A stretch of DNA of 64,000 bases, from positions 310,001-374,000 of the forward strand of contig NZ_JAGGKH010000001.1 of the NCBI RefSeq assembly GCF_017873565.1, given 5' to 3'. The translations under genes were made by a program, and so were the position numbers. The notes under the pieces were generated by a model. The model did no database searches, was not told the DNA's origin, and worked only from the letters and a program-made list of their open reading frames with translations. The stretch comes from Lederbergia galactosidilytica. GTDB taxonomy: Bacteria > Bacillota > Bacilli > Bacillales > Bacillaceae_C. Of this stretch, positions 1-7,221 are shown piece by piece; the first letter of the stretch is position 1, and the number at the start of each line of letters is the position of its first letter.

Positions 1-60
1 TGTAGCAGCACCTAGTTGACGGTGGGTGTTCAACGCTGCAATATTGTGATTGATAATCAT
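1..60 (-). CDS. hag: Flagellin N-terminus (hag), cut by window edge
   Basis: The minus strand reads MIINHNIAALNTHRQLGAAT from an ATG at 58-60, the standard first 20 residues of bacterial flagellin (the D0 helix that packs in the filament core). An AAGGAGG ribosome site lies at 71-77. The rest of the gene is outside the window. It lies downstream of csrA, as in B. subtilis, but has its own sigma-D promoter and CsrA-type leader sites. It is the first of two flagellins here; the other is at 5581-6396. Confidence 0.93.
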   Translation of the reverse strand, partial: MIINHNIAALNTHRQLGAAT

Positions 61-68
61 AATGTGTT

Positions 69-102
69 TTCCTCCTTGAATGTGCCAGCCACGTCCTTGT
101 GG
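69..102 (-). promoter_or_regulatory. Two CsrA-type binding sites in the hag leader
   Basis: The hag leader contains ACAAGGACGT in the loop of a small hairpin (CCAC/GTGG arms, 89-102). This matches the CsrA core ACARGGANGU at every position. A second GGA site, CAAGGAGGAA (69-78), is the ribosome site itself. The arrangement is the one known for B. subtilis hag, where CsrA blocks translation and FliW relieves it. Confidence 0.7.
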
Positions 103-168
103 TTGGTTGTTCTTTTGTTTTTACGGATAAGAAGACCGGCCGCGTTCCTCTCATCCGCTTCACTTATA

Positions 169-194
169 ATATCGTCATGGTTCGGGAAAGTTTA
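169..194 (-). promoter_or_regulatory. Sigma-D promoter of hag
   Basis: On the minus strand TAAA (191-194), 14 nt, then GACGATAT (169-176), against the sigma-D consensus TAAA-N15-GCCGATAT. Transcription would start near 162, giving a leader of about 100 nt before the flagellin start codon. It is consistent with late-class expression after FlgM export. Confidence 0.75.
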
Positions 195-478
195 ATGGTT
201 TTTGCTAATTTTTTCTTCTTTTTTTTAAAAGTTTAGGAAATCATCGAATCTTTGTTAGAACAGCATAAAGTGAAACTTTAATCAGTCGGGGGATTTTCTT
301 CTATCTCCATTGATTTCAGTGGATCAAAGGCTAAGATCGCAACATCCTGTTGCTACGCCTTTGTGACCTGCTTCCTGCTGGCCTGAACCAAAAGGACTTT
401 TACTATATCCCCTATGCTCCCCTGGATTCTCTAAAGCCTTAAGTTGAGGATATTACTGCCCGTTAATGCAAAGTAAAA
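195..478. other. Intergenic stretch between hag and csrA, degenerate repeat
   Basis: Beyond the hag promoter no gene is visible. Positions about 330-400 hold a degenerate copy of a dispersed Bacillaceae-type intergenic repeat; the words acatcctgttgc and acgcctttgtgacctgc recur, altered, at 29271-29300. The rest is AT-rich spacer. Confidence 0.45.
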
Positions 479-507
479 AAACTGCCAATGATTATCATTA
501 ACAGTTT
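479..507 (-). terminator. Rho-independent terminator after csrA
   Basis: Minus-strand hairpin with arms AAACTG/CAGTTT, continued by AATGA/TCATT through two G-T wobbles, followed by TTTTTTT. It lies just past the csrA stop and ends the flgM-to-csrA flagellar transcript before hag. Confidence 0.85.
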
Positions 508-517
508 CATTTCATGA

Positions 518-745
518 CTATTCTTTTTTTGCCTTCGCCAAGACACTAAACAAATCTCCCACACCAGCAGATGCCGCAGCATTTTCCTGCTGGATTTCTA
601 CCCAGATTTCTTTTCTATGGATTTCTACATTTTTTGGAGCGTTGATGCCAATTTTGACTTGATCCCCTTTGACTTGGGTGATGGTGATTTCGATATCATC
701 GCCGATCTGAATCGATTCACCTTTTTTTCTTGTCAATACAAGCAT
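518..745 (-). CDS. csrA: Carbon storage regulator CsrA, translational repressor of flagellin
   Basis: 75-residue RNA-binding protein of normal CsrA length, starting [10 protein letters not shown]. The two arginines that contact RNA, R6 and R44 (in IHRKEIW), are present. The homodimer binds GGA motifs; in Bacillus its main target is the flagellin mRNA, and the protein FliW sequesters it. The gene follows fliW by 4 nt, so the two are translated together. The C-terminal tail is Ala-rich and not conserved. A strong terminator follows. The hag leader in this window carries two matching target sites. Confidence 0.97.
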   Translation of the reverse strand: MLVLTRKKGESIQIGDDIEITITQVKGDQVKIGINAPKNVEIHRKEIWVEIQQENAAASAGVGDLFSVLAKAKKE

Positions 746-749
746 CGAA

Positions 750-1190
750 TCACCCCTTTACCGTTTGCCCAAAGAGCGGCGTTTTGGTTTTGTAGTTTTC
801 CTGATTAAGAATCACTTGTTTAGCATGATTTGTCTTCACATTGACAATGATCGGTGCCTGCAAGTTGGCCGTCGTTTTTTCAAATGGATCCTGCACCGTT
901 AAAATGACAAAAGCACTAACATCTTGATCACTTTCTATATTCAGAAGTTCCACTGTATTCTCATCTAAAGAAAAAGTATAATCTTTAAAAAAGCTGTAAG
1001 GATCAGCAATAACAAAGGCAAGTTCTGGTGTTTCAATCGATTGTAAAACTGAAACTGAGTCCATATCTGGCAATGGCAATAAAGTAAATTGATTTTCTTC
1101 TTGGAAACCGGGGATCCCTTTTTCGAAAGTAAGAATGGTATCGGTCTGGATGTCGATTTCGCCATGGTATTTCGTTTGGATGTTCATCAT
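750..1190 (-). CDS. fliW: Flagellar assembly factor FliW
   Basis: 146 residues, the usual FliW length. FliW binds CsrA allosterically and is released when it binds flagellin, so it couples flagellin synthesis to secretion. The sequence shows the family's early GIPGFQEE segment and the later [13 protein letters not shown] and [21 protein letters not shown] segments. The start is ATGATG with AGGAGTG just upstream; either ATG is possible. It lies 8 nt after yviE and 4 nt before csrA, the B. subtilis arrangement. Confidence 0.96.
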   Translation of the reverse strand: MMNIQTKYHGEIDIQTDTILTFEKGIPGFQEENQFTLLPLPDMDSVSVLQSIETPELAFVIADPYSFFKDYTFSLDENTVELLNIESDQDVSAFVILTVQDPFEKTTANLQAPIIVNVKTNHAKQVILNQENYKTKTPLFGQTVKG

Positions 1191-1198
1191 TCACACTC

Positions 1199-1753
1199 CT
1201 ATTTTATCAGATCAATTTTCAGGTGGTTACGTTGGGCTAGTTGAATTTGTACATCTCCCGGTGCATATTGAATAACTGGTTTTCTTACTGTTGCATCAAT
1301 GCTAGGCTTTCTCGGTTGAAATTGAATATCGACATGACCTGGTTGGTAATGGGTTTTAACCGAAAATGGCGATGGAATCCACGTAATATTTGTCTCTGGC
1401 ATTGGTGGATTGGCTTGGCGTTTCGCGTGCTCAACATAGGCGTTTTGCCCATTCTGGATCTCGATCATTTCATCGCCTTCCTGAGCCACACGGGCAATGC
1501 CTTCCATTACTTTTTGATTTCCCTTTACAGCATTTTCTTTCACTGCTTTAAATGTACTCTTTACATTCATTTCTTCCCAAGCTTGCGACTGATCAATCGT
1601 TAATTTTCCCGGTGTTGTACGCATCTTCATCACAGCTTTTGGTTGTTCAATTCTAAGATCCGCTTGTGGTTGTTGAATCGATTGTCTTGCATTCATCGTT
1701 TGCATCGAGATTTTTGCTTGCTGTGATTCCATTTGAATCTGTGGAATTCGCAC
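1199..1753 (-). CDS. yviE: YviE/DUF6470 family flagellar-locus protein
   Basis: 184 residues, rich in Gln and in short beta-type segments (IQMESQQAKISM, LRIEQPKAVM). It matches the YviE family by position between flgL and fliW and by the repeated I-x-x-x-Q-x pattern. Its molecular role is not established. The start is GTG (1751-1753) with AAGGAGG 7 nt upstream. No signal peptide or membrane segment. A terminator-like hairpin lies about 25 nt upstream of the start, so expression relative to flgL may be reduced or separately controlled. Confidence 0.85.
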   Translation of the reverse strand: MRIPQIQMESQQAKISMQTMNARQSIQQPQADLRIEQPKAVMKMRTTPGKLTIDQSQAWEEMNVKSTFKAVKENAVKGNQKVMEGIARVAQEGDEMIEIQNGQNAYVEHAKRQANPPMPETNITWIPSPFSVKTHYQPGHVDIQFQPRKPSIDATVRKPVIQYAPGDVQIQLAQRNHLKIDLIK

Positions 1754-1777
1754 CAGTCCCCCTCCTTTTCAAAAAAA

Positions 1778-1802
1778 GGGAAGACCTTGAGAAGGCCATC
1801 CC
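1778..1802 (-). terminator. Terminator-like hairpin between flgL and yviE
   Basis: Minus strand: GGGA and CCTT arms pairing with AAGG and TCCC, with a mismatched centre, then TTTTTTT. It sits directly ahead of the yviE ribosome site and could act as a partial terminator or attenuator within the flagellar operon. The stem is imperfect. Confidence 0.55.
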
Positions 1803-1954
1803 GAATCTATATTCATGGTTTATTTATAGAGATTAGTTACTATAAAATTGCACAAACTATCAGTGGAAACAAACGAAATGCCTAATTCCGTAGAATTTTT
1901 TATTATCGGCGTCCCTTCCAAGTAGACCATTTCATTTTCTAAAAATCACCTATA

Positions 1955-2827
1955 TCATCTCAGAAAGTCCATCAAAGTGGGCTGGATGATCCGCGCCCCA
2001 ATCGACATCGCTGCCCGATGGACTGCCTCTTGTGCTTTAAAGTCCATAATGACTTTTTCAAATTCCACATCTTCATTATCAGACATAATTCGCTTGGCAA
2101 TAACTTCTTGGTTATCGATGCGGTCTTCCATAAAATCCAAGCGATTCGTCCGGGCTCCTAATTCAGCTCTACCGGAAAGCATTTTATCGCTACTTGCATC
2201 AAGATCATCCAAAAAGCCATTTAAATCCGTATCCCCTGATTTTAAAGCAGTTTCCAAACGATCCAATACCGCAAATACGCTTGAGTCACCTGTTCCAAAT
2301 ACCGCTTCCCCTTGCATATTAACAGGAACTTTGATCCCTTTTGCTAGTTCAAATTCCACATCATCTGAATTAAATTCAATCGTATCACCATTGATCGGCG
2401 CAGTTAAAGTGTCTGTTCCATTGAAAATATATTTGTCGCCCACTTTAGAATTGGCAATGGTTTTTATATGATCTTTTAACTGGGCAACTTCTTCAGCCAC
2501 AGCCTTGAGCTGACTTTCATCATACGTATCATTGCTGACTTGGACGGTTAATTCTCGAATCCGTTCCATTGCTTTACTCGCCTCAGCAATGGCGGAATCC
2601 GTCGTCTCTACCCAGTTTCGTGCTTCAGAAAAATTCCGTTTAAATTGCTCAATCTCGGCTACATTGGTCCGATAGAACATTCCCTTCATTGCCACAACCG
2701 GGTCATCGGATGGACGAGAAATCTTCTTTTGAGTTTGTGCTTGTTCAAACAATTTATCTAAACGTGCATAACTTTGATTAATATTATACATAACATTATT
2801 GGCAATCATGCCATCTGTTACACGCAT
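1955..2827 (-). CDS. flgL: Flagellar hook-associated protein 3 (FlgL)
   Basis: 290 residues, with the flagellin-like N-terminus MRVTDGMIANNVMYNINQSYARL and the C-terminal helix ending ARIIQPTLMDFLR. FlgL forms the second junction ring between hook and filament and is exported by the flagellar type III apparatus. Both terminal coiled-coil regions are complete and the length is normal. AAGGAGG precedes the ATG. It lies 12 nt after flgK, in the usual flgN-flgK-flgL order. About 200 nt separate it from yviE, with a possible terminator in between. Confidence 0.96.
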   Translation of the reverse strand: MRVTDGMIANNVMYNINQSYARLDKLFEQAQTQKKISRPSDDPVVAMKGMFYRTNVAEIEQFKRNFSEARNWVETTDSAIAEASKAMERIRELTVQVSNDTYDESQLKAVAEEVAQLKDHIKTIANSKVGDKYIFNGTDTLTAPINGDTIEFNSDDVEFELAKGIKVPVNMQGEAVFGTGDSSVFAVLDRLETALKSGDTDLNGFLDDLDASSDKMLSGRAELGARTNRLDFMEDRIDNQEVIAKRIMSDNEDVEFEKVIMDFKAQEAVHRAAMSIGARIIQPTLMDFLR

Positions 2828-2839
2828 TCAATACCCTCC

Positions 2840-4327
2840 TTATCTACCTACCATACCCATGCCATTAATAATTTTATCTAGCATTTCATCGATCGCCGAA
2901 ATCATTCTGGCGGATGCTGAGTAGGCATGTTGGAACTGAATTAAGTTCGAGAACTCTTCATCTAGAGAAACCTCACTAACAGAACGGCGATTCTTATCAA
3001 TCGATTGTAATAAAACAGTAGAATTATATTCCATGCGATTGGCCTGTTGGCCTTTTACCGCCATTTCCCCAATCACACCTTCATAGAATGATTGCAGTGT
3101 ACCGGATTTAATTTCTAAATTAGCGAGCTCTGGTAATTCTTCCATACTGCCTTCACGAATCACCCAATTTTTTAGGTCTGCAAGTTTTAACGCATTTTCG
3201 CCGTTACCAGTCTCTTTCCCCGCTAAGGCAGCCGCCACTTGGTCGGGATCACTTAATAGAACTTTAATCCTTCCAGCAGCACCTTCATAACTATCGCCAA
3301 CATCAAAAAAGGCTTCTCCTGCTTCCCCATTTAAGTCGACTCCACTTTTATGAACTTCATTAAATACTTTCGCATATGTAAAGGCATATTGATCAAGCTT
3401 TTCAAGCATAACAGGGTAATCTTCGCTGTATGCTTTAAATAAAGCCGATAATTCTCCGTTTCCCTCTCCAAGTGTGTTGTAGGAAATTTCCTTCTCTCCT
3501 AGGTATAGTTCACCTGTTTCTTCTTTCCATTCCAATGAACGAGCCCCTTGGTCATCGACAAGTAAGGTCTTTTCACCATTAATCATTGCATAGACCTTCT
3601 GTCCACCTTCGGCAATCGCTAGGGTATTCCCGCCATTCGGCATTGCTTCCGTTGATATAGGAAGATACGTTGCTAGCTCATCAATTAATTGATCTCTTGC
3701 ATCATATAAATCATTCGGTAAATAGCCATGTGGTTCCACCTGACTGATTTGCTCATTAATCGATGCAATATCTTGAGCAAGTGCGTTAATTCTCGTAACG
3801 GTTAAATCCATCTCTTTTTTAAGATCATTTTGCACCGTCGTCAGAGAAGAATGTAAATATTGAAATGTTTCAGCCACTGAACGAGCCCGTTGTAAAACAA
3901 CTCTTCTTGCTCCCTCATTCTCCGCATTGGTACTCAAATCTTGTAAAGATTGCCAGAAGTCTGTCATTGCGGCTGCAAGACCATTTTCACTTGGTTCATT
4001 CATAATATCTTCCATTTGTTTGATCGAATTAGACATTGACTCATAGTAACCCAATTGATTTTTCTCGCCACGATATTGACTATCAATAAATGTATCGCGA
4101 ATCCGCTGAATTGAACCATCTTGCACACCTGTCCCTAGTTGCCCCGGGATTTGTGGGCGATTCAATGATGCTGCTGGATATGGCGTCGTCTGTTCAAAAT
4201 TCACACGTTGGCGTGAATAGCCTGGGGTATTCTTATTCGCAATATTATGCCCTGTCACATAAATAGCACTTTGCTGCGAATACATACCACTTTTAGCTGT
4301 TTCAAGCCCCATAAAAGTAGAACGCAT
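2840..4327 (-). CDS. flgK: Flagellar hook-associated protein 1 (FlgK)
   Basis: 495 residues. It starts MRSTFMGLETAKSGMYSQQ with the HNIANKNTPGYSRQ motif of rod/hook proteins near residue 30, and ends with the LIQFQHAYSASARMISAIDEML helix. FlgK is the first hook-filament junction ring. The reading frame stays open upstream to 4420, but AGGAGG lies 6 nt before the ATG at 4325-4327; another ATG two codons earlier touches the ribosome site, and the longer N-terminus is not FlgK-like. So 4327 is chosen. It follows flgN by about 120 nt. Confidence 0.96.
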   Translation of the reverse strand: MRSTFMGLETAKSGMYSQQSAIYVTGHNIANKNTPGYSRQRVNFEQTTPYPAASLNRPQIPGQLGTGVQDGSIQRIRDTFIDSQYRGEKNQLGYYESMSNSIKQMEDIMNEPSENGLAAAMTDFWQSLQDLSTNAENEGARRVVLQRARSVAETFQYLHSSLTTVQNDLKKEMDLTVTRINALAQDIASINEQISQVEPHGYLPNDLYDARDQLIDELATYLPISTEAMPNGGNTLAIAEGGQKVYAMINGEKTLLVDDQGARSLEWKEETGELYLGEKEISYNTLGEGNGELSALFKAYSEDYPVMLEKLDQYAFTYAKVFNEVHKSGVDLNGEAGEAFFDVGDSYEGAAGRIKVLLSDPDQVAAALAGKETGNGENALKLADLKNWVIREGSMEELPELANLEIKSGTLQSFYEGVIGEMAVKGQQANRMEYNSTVLLQSIDKNRRSVSEVSLDEEFSNLIQFQHAYSASARMISAIDEMLDKIINGMGMVGR

Positions 4328-4449
4328 TGTCATCCTCCTATAAATCTCTAAATATTGTTTTGAATAATGATCATTTTTTAAAAAGATAAGGGAGTAAACG
4401 GCTTGGCAAAACTTAGCCATTCACCTCTACGTCGCTTATGCTTTTTCAA

Positions 4450-4932
4450 TCAAGCTTGTGAATCAAACATTGACCGTTTCTGCTCGGAATAAGGATTTGT
4501 CGTTCCTTGTTCTTTTGTATAATTAGGGAGTTCTTGTTCAGGTGCCAACAAATCGAGATTCATGTTTACGAATTGTAAGGAGTATTGCAATAGCTGCTGG
4601 TTTAAAGCATTTGCCTCTTGCAACTCACCTAGCACTTGAATCAGTGCTATTTGTAATTCAGATAATCTTTCCTGTTGAGCATCTTCTAATTCTTTTAAAA
4701 TATCGGAAACTGTCGCTTCTTTTTGATTTGTGATAAGTAAGGAGGCTTTCTCCCTTTTTTGTTCTGCAACTTGAATCGCAGTTAAAACCTTTTGTTCTTC
4801 ACGAATCATTTTCGACAAAGTTTCTATATCATTCTTTTGTAAAACCTCTGTCTTCTCGATCGTCATCGCAAGTAATTGCTGATGGAGATCAAGCAATGTT
4901 TCCATAGCTTCAATAAGTGTCTGGGACGACAT
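4450..4932 (-). CDS. flgN: Flagellar export chaperone FlgN
   Basis: 160 residues, almost wholly helical and coiled-coil-like (LIEAMETLLDLHQQLLAMTIEKTEVLQ, then KASLLITNQKEATVSDILKEL). It matches the FlgN family, which holds FlgK and FlgL before export. The frame has a GTG at 4944 that is part of the GGGAGTG ribosome site, so the ATG at 4930-4932, 9 nt downstream of it, is the better start. It lies between yaaR and flgK, where flgN (yvyG) lies in B. subtilis. Sequence conservation in this family is low, so position carries much of the call. Confidence 0.88.
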   Translation of the reverse strand: MSSQTLIEAMETLLDLHQQLLAMTIEKTEVLQKNDIETLSKMIREEQKVLTAIQVAEQKREKASLLITNQKEATVSDILKELEDAQQERLSELQIALIQVLGELQEANALNQQLLQYSLQFVNMNLDLLAPEQELPNYTKEQGTTNPYSEQKRSMFDSQA

Positions 4933-4952
4933 CAGTGGGGTCACTCCCTATT

Positions 4953-5390
4953 TTAAGTGTAGATATTGATGAGTAAACCTTCAATTTCTCCGACAAGGCT
5001 TAGAATATTAAGTCCAGATTTTTCCTTATCAAGGACAGTATTTGCCAAATCGATTAGCTTCTTGTCCACTTCTTTCACAATTTTATAGACTTTCGTCCGG
5101 CCGCGCCAATCAAGGCCACGTTGTTCCTTTAACTGAAGGCCATTGCTCACCGCATCCTCCATGAAAGATTTCACAAGCTGCTTATACTTTTTAAAATCCT
5201 CAATTGTTTGCGATTTGGCAAGTTTCTGCCCTTGAGCTTCGATATCTTGAAGCATCTGATCCATACGCTCATAGACAATCTGTTCCCGCCCCTTCGTCAT
5301 TACTTCTGAAAAGCGCACAGACTCTGTTGCTTGATTAGCCTTCTTCTGAACTTGATGGATCCCCGTCTTTTCAACTCTGCGTACATCCAT
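4953..5390 (-). CDS. yaaR: YaaR family (DUF327) protein
   Basis: 145 residues of the YaaR/DUF327 family; the central stretch FKKYKQLVKSFMEDAVSNGLQLK followed by RGRTKVYKIVKEVDKKLIDL is the family signature. The function is unknown. It is soluble and helical. The start at 5390 (MDVRRVEK) is chosen because GGAGTG sits 6 nt upstream; the GTG at 5399 overlaps that site. In B. subtilis yaaR is elsewhere on the chromosome, so its place between a flagellin and flgN suggests a flagellar role here (inference). Confidence 0.85.
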   Translation of the reverse strand: MDVRRVEKTGIHQVQKKANQATESVRFSEVMTKGREQIVYERMDQMLQDIEAQGQKLAKSQTIEDFKKYKQLVKSFMEDAVSNGLQLKEQRGLDWRGRTKVYKIVKEVDKKLIDLANTVLDKEKSGLNILSLVGEIEGLLINIYT

Positions 5391-5428
5391 GAATATCACT
5401 CCACGTTTTAATTAAAATCCTGTTGAGG

Positions 5429-5536
5429 ATGGGTTTCTTCCATGAGTTATGGGTTTCTTCCATGAGTTATGGGTTTCTTCCATGAGTTATGGGTTTCTTC
5501 CATGAGTTATGGGTTTCTTCCATGAGTTATGGGTTT
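5429..5536. repeat. Perfect 20-bp tandem repeat, 5.4 copies
   Basis: Five identical head-to-tail copies of ATGGGTTTCTTCCATGAGTT start at 5429, 5449, 5469, 5489 and 5509, followed by the first 8 nt of a sixth copy (5529-5536). The partial copy runs into the hairpin at 5532-5566. The array lies between the second flagellin and yaaR and is probably in their transcript. A degenerate array of the same consensus is at 34735-35074. Confidence 0.97.
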
Positions 5537-5566
5537 GCGATCGGTCAGTCCTTCCGATCGCAAACC
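5532..5566 (-). terminator. Strong hairpin after second flagellin
   Basis: Perfect 13-bp stem GGTTTGCGATCGG / CCGATCGCAAACC with a 9-nt loop, 15 nt past the flagellin stop. On the minus strand it is followed by ATAACTCATGG, not a T-run, so it may be a 3'-end stabiliser or a weak terminator rather than a classical one. Confidence 0.65.
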
Positions 5567-5580
5567 AACTAACTATTTTT

Positions 5581-6396
5581 CTATTGCAATAACTGCAAGA
5601 TTCCTTGCGGTAATTGATTCGCTTGTGCAAGCATCGCTTGACCAGCTTGGTTCAAAATATTATTACGAGTAAAGTTGGTCATTTCCATTGCCATATCAAG
5701 GTCACGAATCCGTGATTCTGCTGCCGTTAGGTTTTCATTTGCTGTTTGTAGGTTTGTCACTGTGTGTTCTAGGCGGTTTTGATAAGCACCAAGTGATGCA
5801 CGTTGTTTGGATACTTCACCAATCGCTTTATCTAATGCGGTTATTGCATTTTGTGCAGTTTCACTTGTGGAAATATCGATATCATTAACTTCCAACGCGC
5901 CCGCATCCATCGCATCAAACTTTACATTAAGTTGATCATCGTTATTGGGACCAATTTGAAAGTCAAAACCATCGGTTGTTTCTCCATCCAACAGTTTCAT
6001 TCCATTAAATTCAGTTTTTTCAGCAATTCGATCAACTTCCTTGATCAATTCATCAATTTCTAATTGAACAGCTTCTCTATCACTATCATCCAGCGTCCCA
6101 TTCGCCGCCTGTACACTCAATTCTCTCATTCTTTGTAAGATCGAATGTGTTTCATTTAGAGCACCTTCAGCCGTTTGGATTAAGGAAACAGCGTCCAATG
6201 CATTGCGTTCTGCCATGCCAAGTCCGCGGATTTGTGAGCGCATTTTTTCAGAAATAGCAAGACCCGCAGCGTCATCAGCAGCACGGTTGATGCGTAGTCC
6301 TGATGATAGTTTTTCTAGACTTTTCGATGTGCTCGCCATAGTTTGTGATAGGTTACGATAGGCGTTTAAAGCTTGGATATTATGATTAATTCTCAT
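5581..6396 (-). CDS. Second flagellin (short, complete)
   Basis: 271 residues with the full flagellin ends: MRINHNIQALNAYRNLSQT, then LEKLSSGLRINRAADDAAGLAISEKMRSQIRGL, and the C-terminal SRIRDLDMAMEMTNFTRNNIL ... LAQANQLPQGILQLLQ. The length is that of a minimal D0-D1 flagellin without the variable D2/D3 domains. The start has AAGGGGAA upstream and lies 24 nt after the FliS-like gene. With hag at the window edge, the organism has at least two flagellins. It could build the main filament, a minor segment, or be expressed under other conditions; the sequence does not decide. Confidence 0.96.
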   Translation of the reverse strand: MRINHNIQALNAYRNLSQTMASTSKSLEKLSSGLRINRAADDAAGLAISEKMRSQIRGLGMAERNALDAVSLIQTAEGALNETHSILQRMRELSVQAANGTLDDSDREAVQLEIDELIKEVDRIAEKTEFNGMKLLDGETTDGFDFQIGPNNDDQLNVKFDAMDAGALEVNDIDISTSETAQNAITALDKAIGEVSKQRASLGAYQNRLEHTVTNLQTANENLTAAESRIRDLDMAMEMTNFTRNNILNQAGQAMLAQANQLPQGILQLLQ

Positions 6397-6419
6397 TGAT
6401 TTTTTCCCCTTCCGTATGG

Positions 6420-6851
6420 TTATTCCCCTTGTTGGATGACTCTAACGTTTTTCTCATAGGCGTTCGTTTGCTTAAAGCGTTCACGCTGCCCGGTTTTGAC
6501 TTCCATATTCATCGCTTCTGTCCAAGCTGAGCTTAGTTGCTCCATGATTGTTAGGACTTCTTGAAGTAGCTGGACATCTTTTTTCAAGTTGCCTGTGACA
6601 ACTTGATTAGCCATATAATTATATAAAGTATCGAGCTGATTGGCGATGGTACCTGCTTCATAATTGAGCCCAGCGCCAAGCCGTTCGATAATATCATTTA
6701 CTTTTTGCAATTTTTGATTGGCTTCAGCCCATTGTTGATCCTCTATGCAGGCAATGGCGGCTTGCAATTGCTGAATTCCTGCTTCATAAAGGAAGGCCGT
6801 GAGTTGTTGTGATGATTTTTGGTAAACCAATTCTTTTGATAAAAAGTCCAA
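6420..6851 (-). CDS. fliS: FliS-type flagellin export chaperone
   Basis: 143 residues. The segment LGAGLNYEAGTIANQLDTLYNYMANQVVTGNLKKDVQLLQEVLTIMEQLSSAWTEAM (from about residue 60) has the FliS pattern LYDYM...N.KKD...L.EV...L..L...W.EAM, although the N-terminus differs from standard FliS. FliS binds the flagellin C-terminus and prevents premature polymerisation. TTG at 6849-6851 is preferred because TGGAGG lies 8 nt upstream; an ATG at 6866 overlaps that site. It directly precedes the second flagellin, so it probably serves it. Confidence 0.82.
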   Translation of the reverse strand: MDFLSKELVYQKSSQQLTAFLYEAGIQQLQAAIACIEDQQWAEANQKLQKVNDIIERLGAGLNYEAGTIANQLDTLYNYMANQVVTGNLKKDVQLLQEVLTIMEQLSSAWTEAMNMEVKTGQRERFKQTNAYEKNVRVIQQGE

Positions 6852-6895
6852 GTGCTTAGCCTCCATTCATATAGAATATCGGATTATTTCCCGTA

Positions 6896-7195
6896 TTATT
6901 TAGTCATTCGATCTATTTCTTCAATCATTAATAAAATTTCTGCGATCACGGAATAAAGTTGCGGTGGAACATTGTTACCAAGATCGATATCCATGAGCTG
7001 TCCTACAAGACTCGCATCCTCTTGCATATGAATCCCATGTTCTTTCGCCATTTCCATAAGTTTGACCGCCATCGCTCCTGTTCCTTGCGCGACAACTTGG
7101 GGTGCCTGCTGGCTATCTGACTCATCATAACGAAGCACCGCTGCAGAAGGGCCGTTTTTTAAACGGCGCATTTTTTGATTGTAATATTGTGCCAT
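6896..7195 (-). CDS. FlhB C-terminal-domain-like protein (YlqH type)
   Basis: 99 residues resembling the cytoplasmic C-terminal domain of FlhB/YscU: an AAVLRYD-type strand, then APQVVAQGTGAMAVKLMEMAKEHGIHMQEDASLVGQLMDIDLGNNVPPQLYSVIAEIL. Proteins of this kind (YlqH/FlhX) lack the membrane part and the N-P-T-H cleavage loop; here the corresponding place reads NGPSA. It may substitute for or modulate the export gate's substrate switch. ATG at 7195 has a GAAAGTGAG site 9 nt upstream; a TTG at 7225 has none. It directly follows the YlqG-like gene, the pairing seen in B. subtilis. Confidence 0.85.
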   Translation of the reverse strand: MAQYYNQKMRRLKNGPSAAVLRYDESDSQQAPQVVAQGTGAMAVKLMEMAKEHGIHMQEDASLVGQLMDIDLGNNVPPQLYSVIAEILLMIEEIDRMTK

Positions 7196-7221
7196 ATTTA
7201 CAAACTCACTTTCTTTAAAAA

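Noticed and set aside
1910-1917. Sigma-D-like GCCGATAA upstream of yviE
   Set aside because: No TAAA at the required 14-16 nt spacing.
4328-4420. Longer FlgK N-terminus
   Set aside because: The extra 31 residues are not FlgK-like and the ribosome site at 4334-4339 points to the ATG at 4327.
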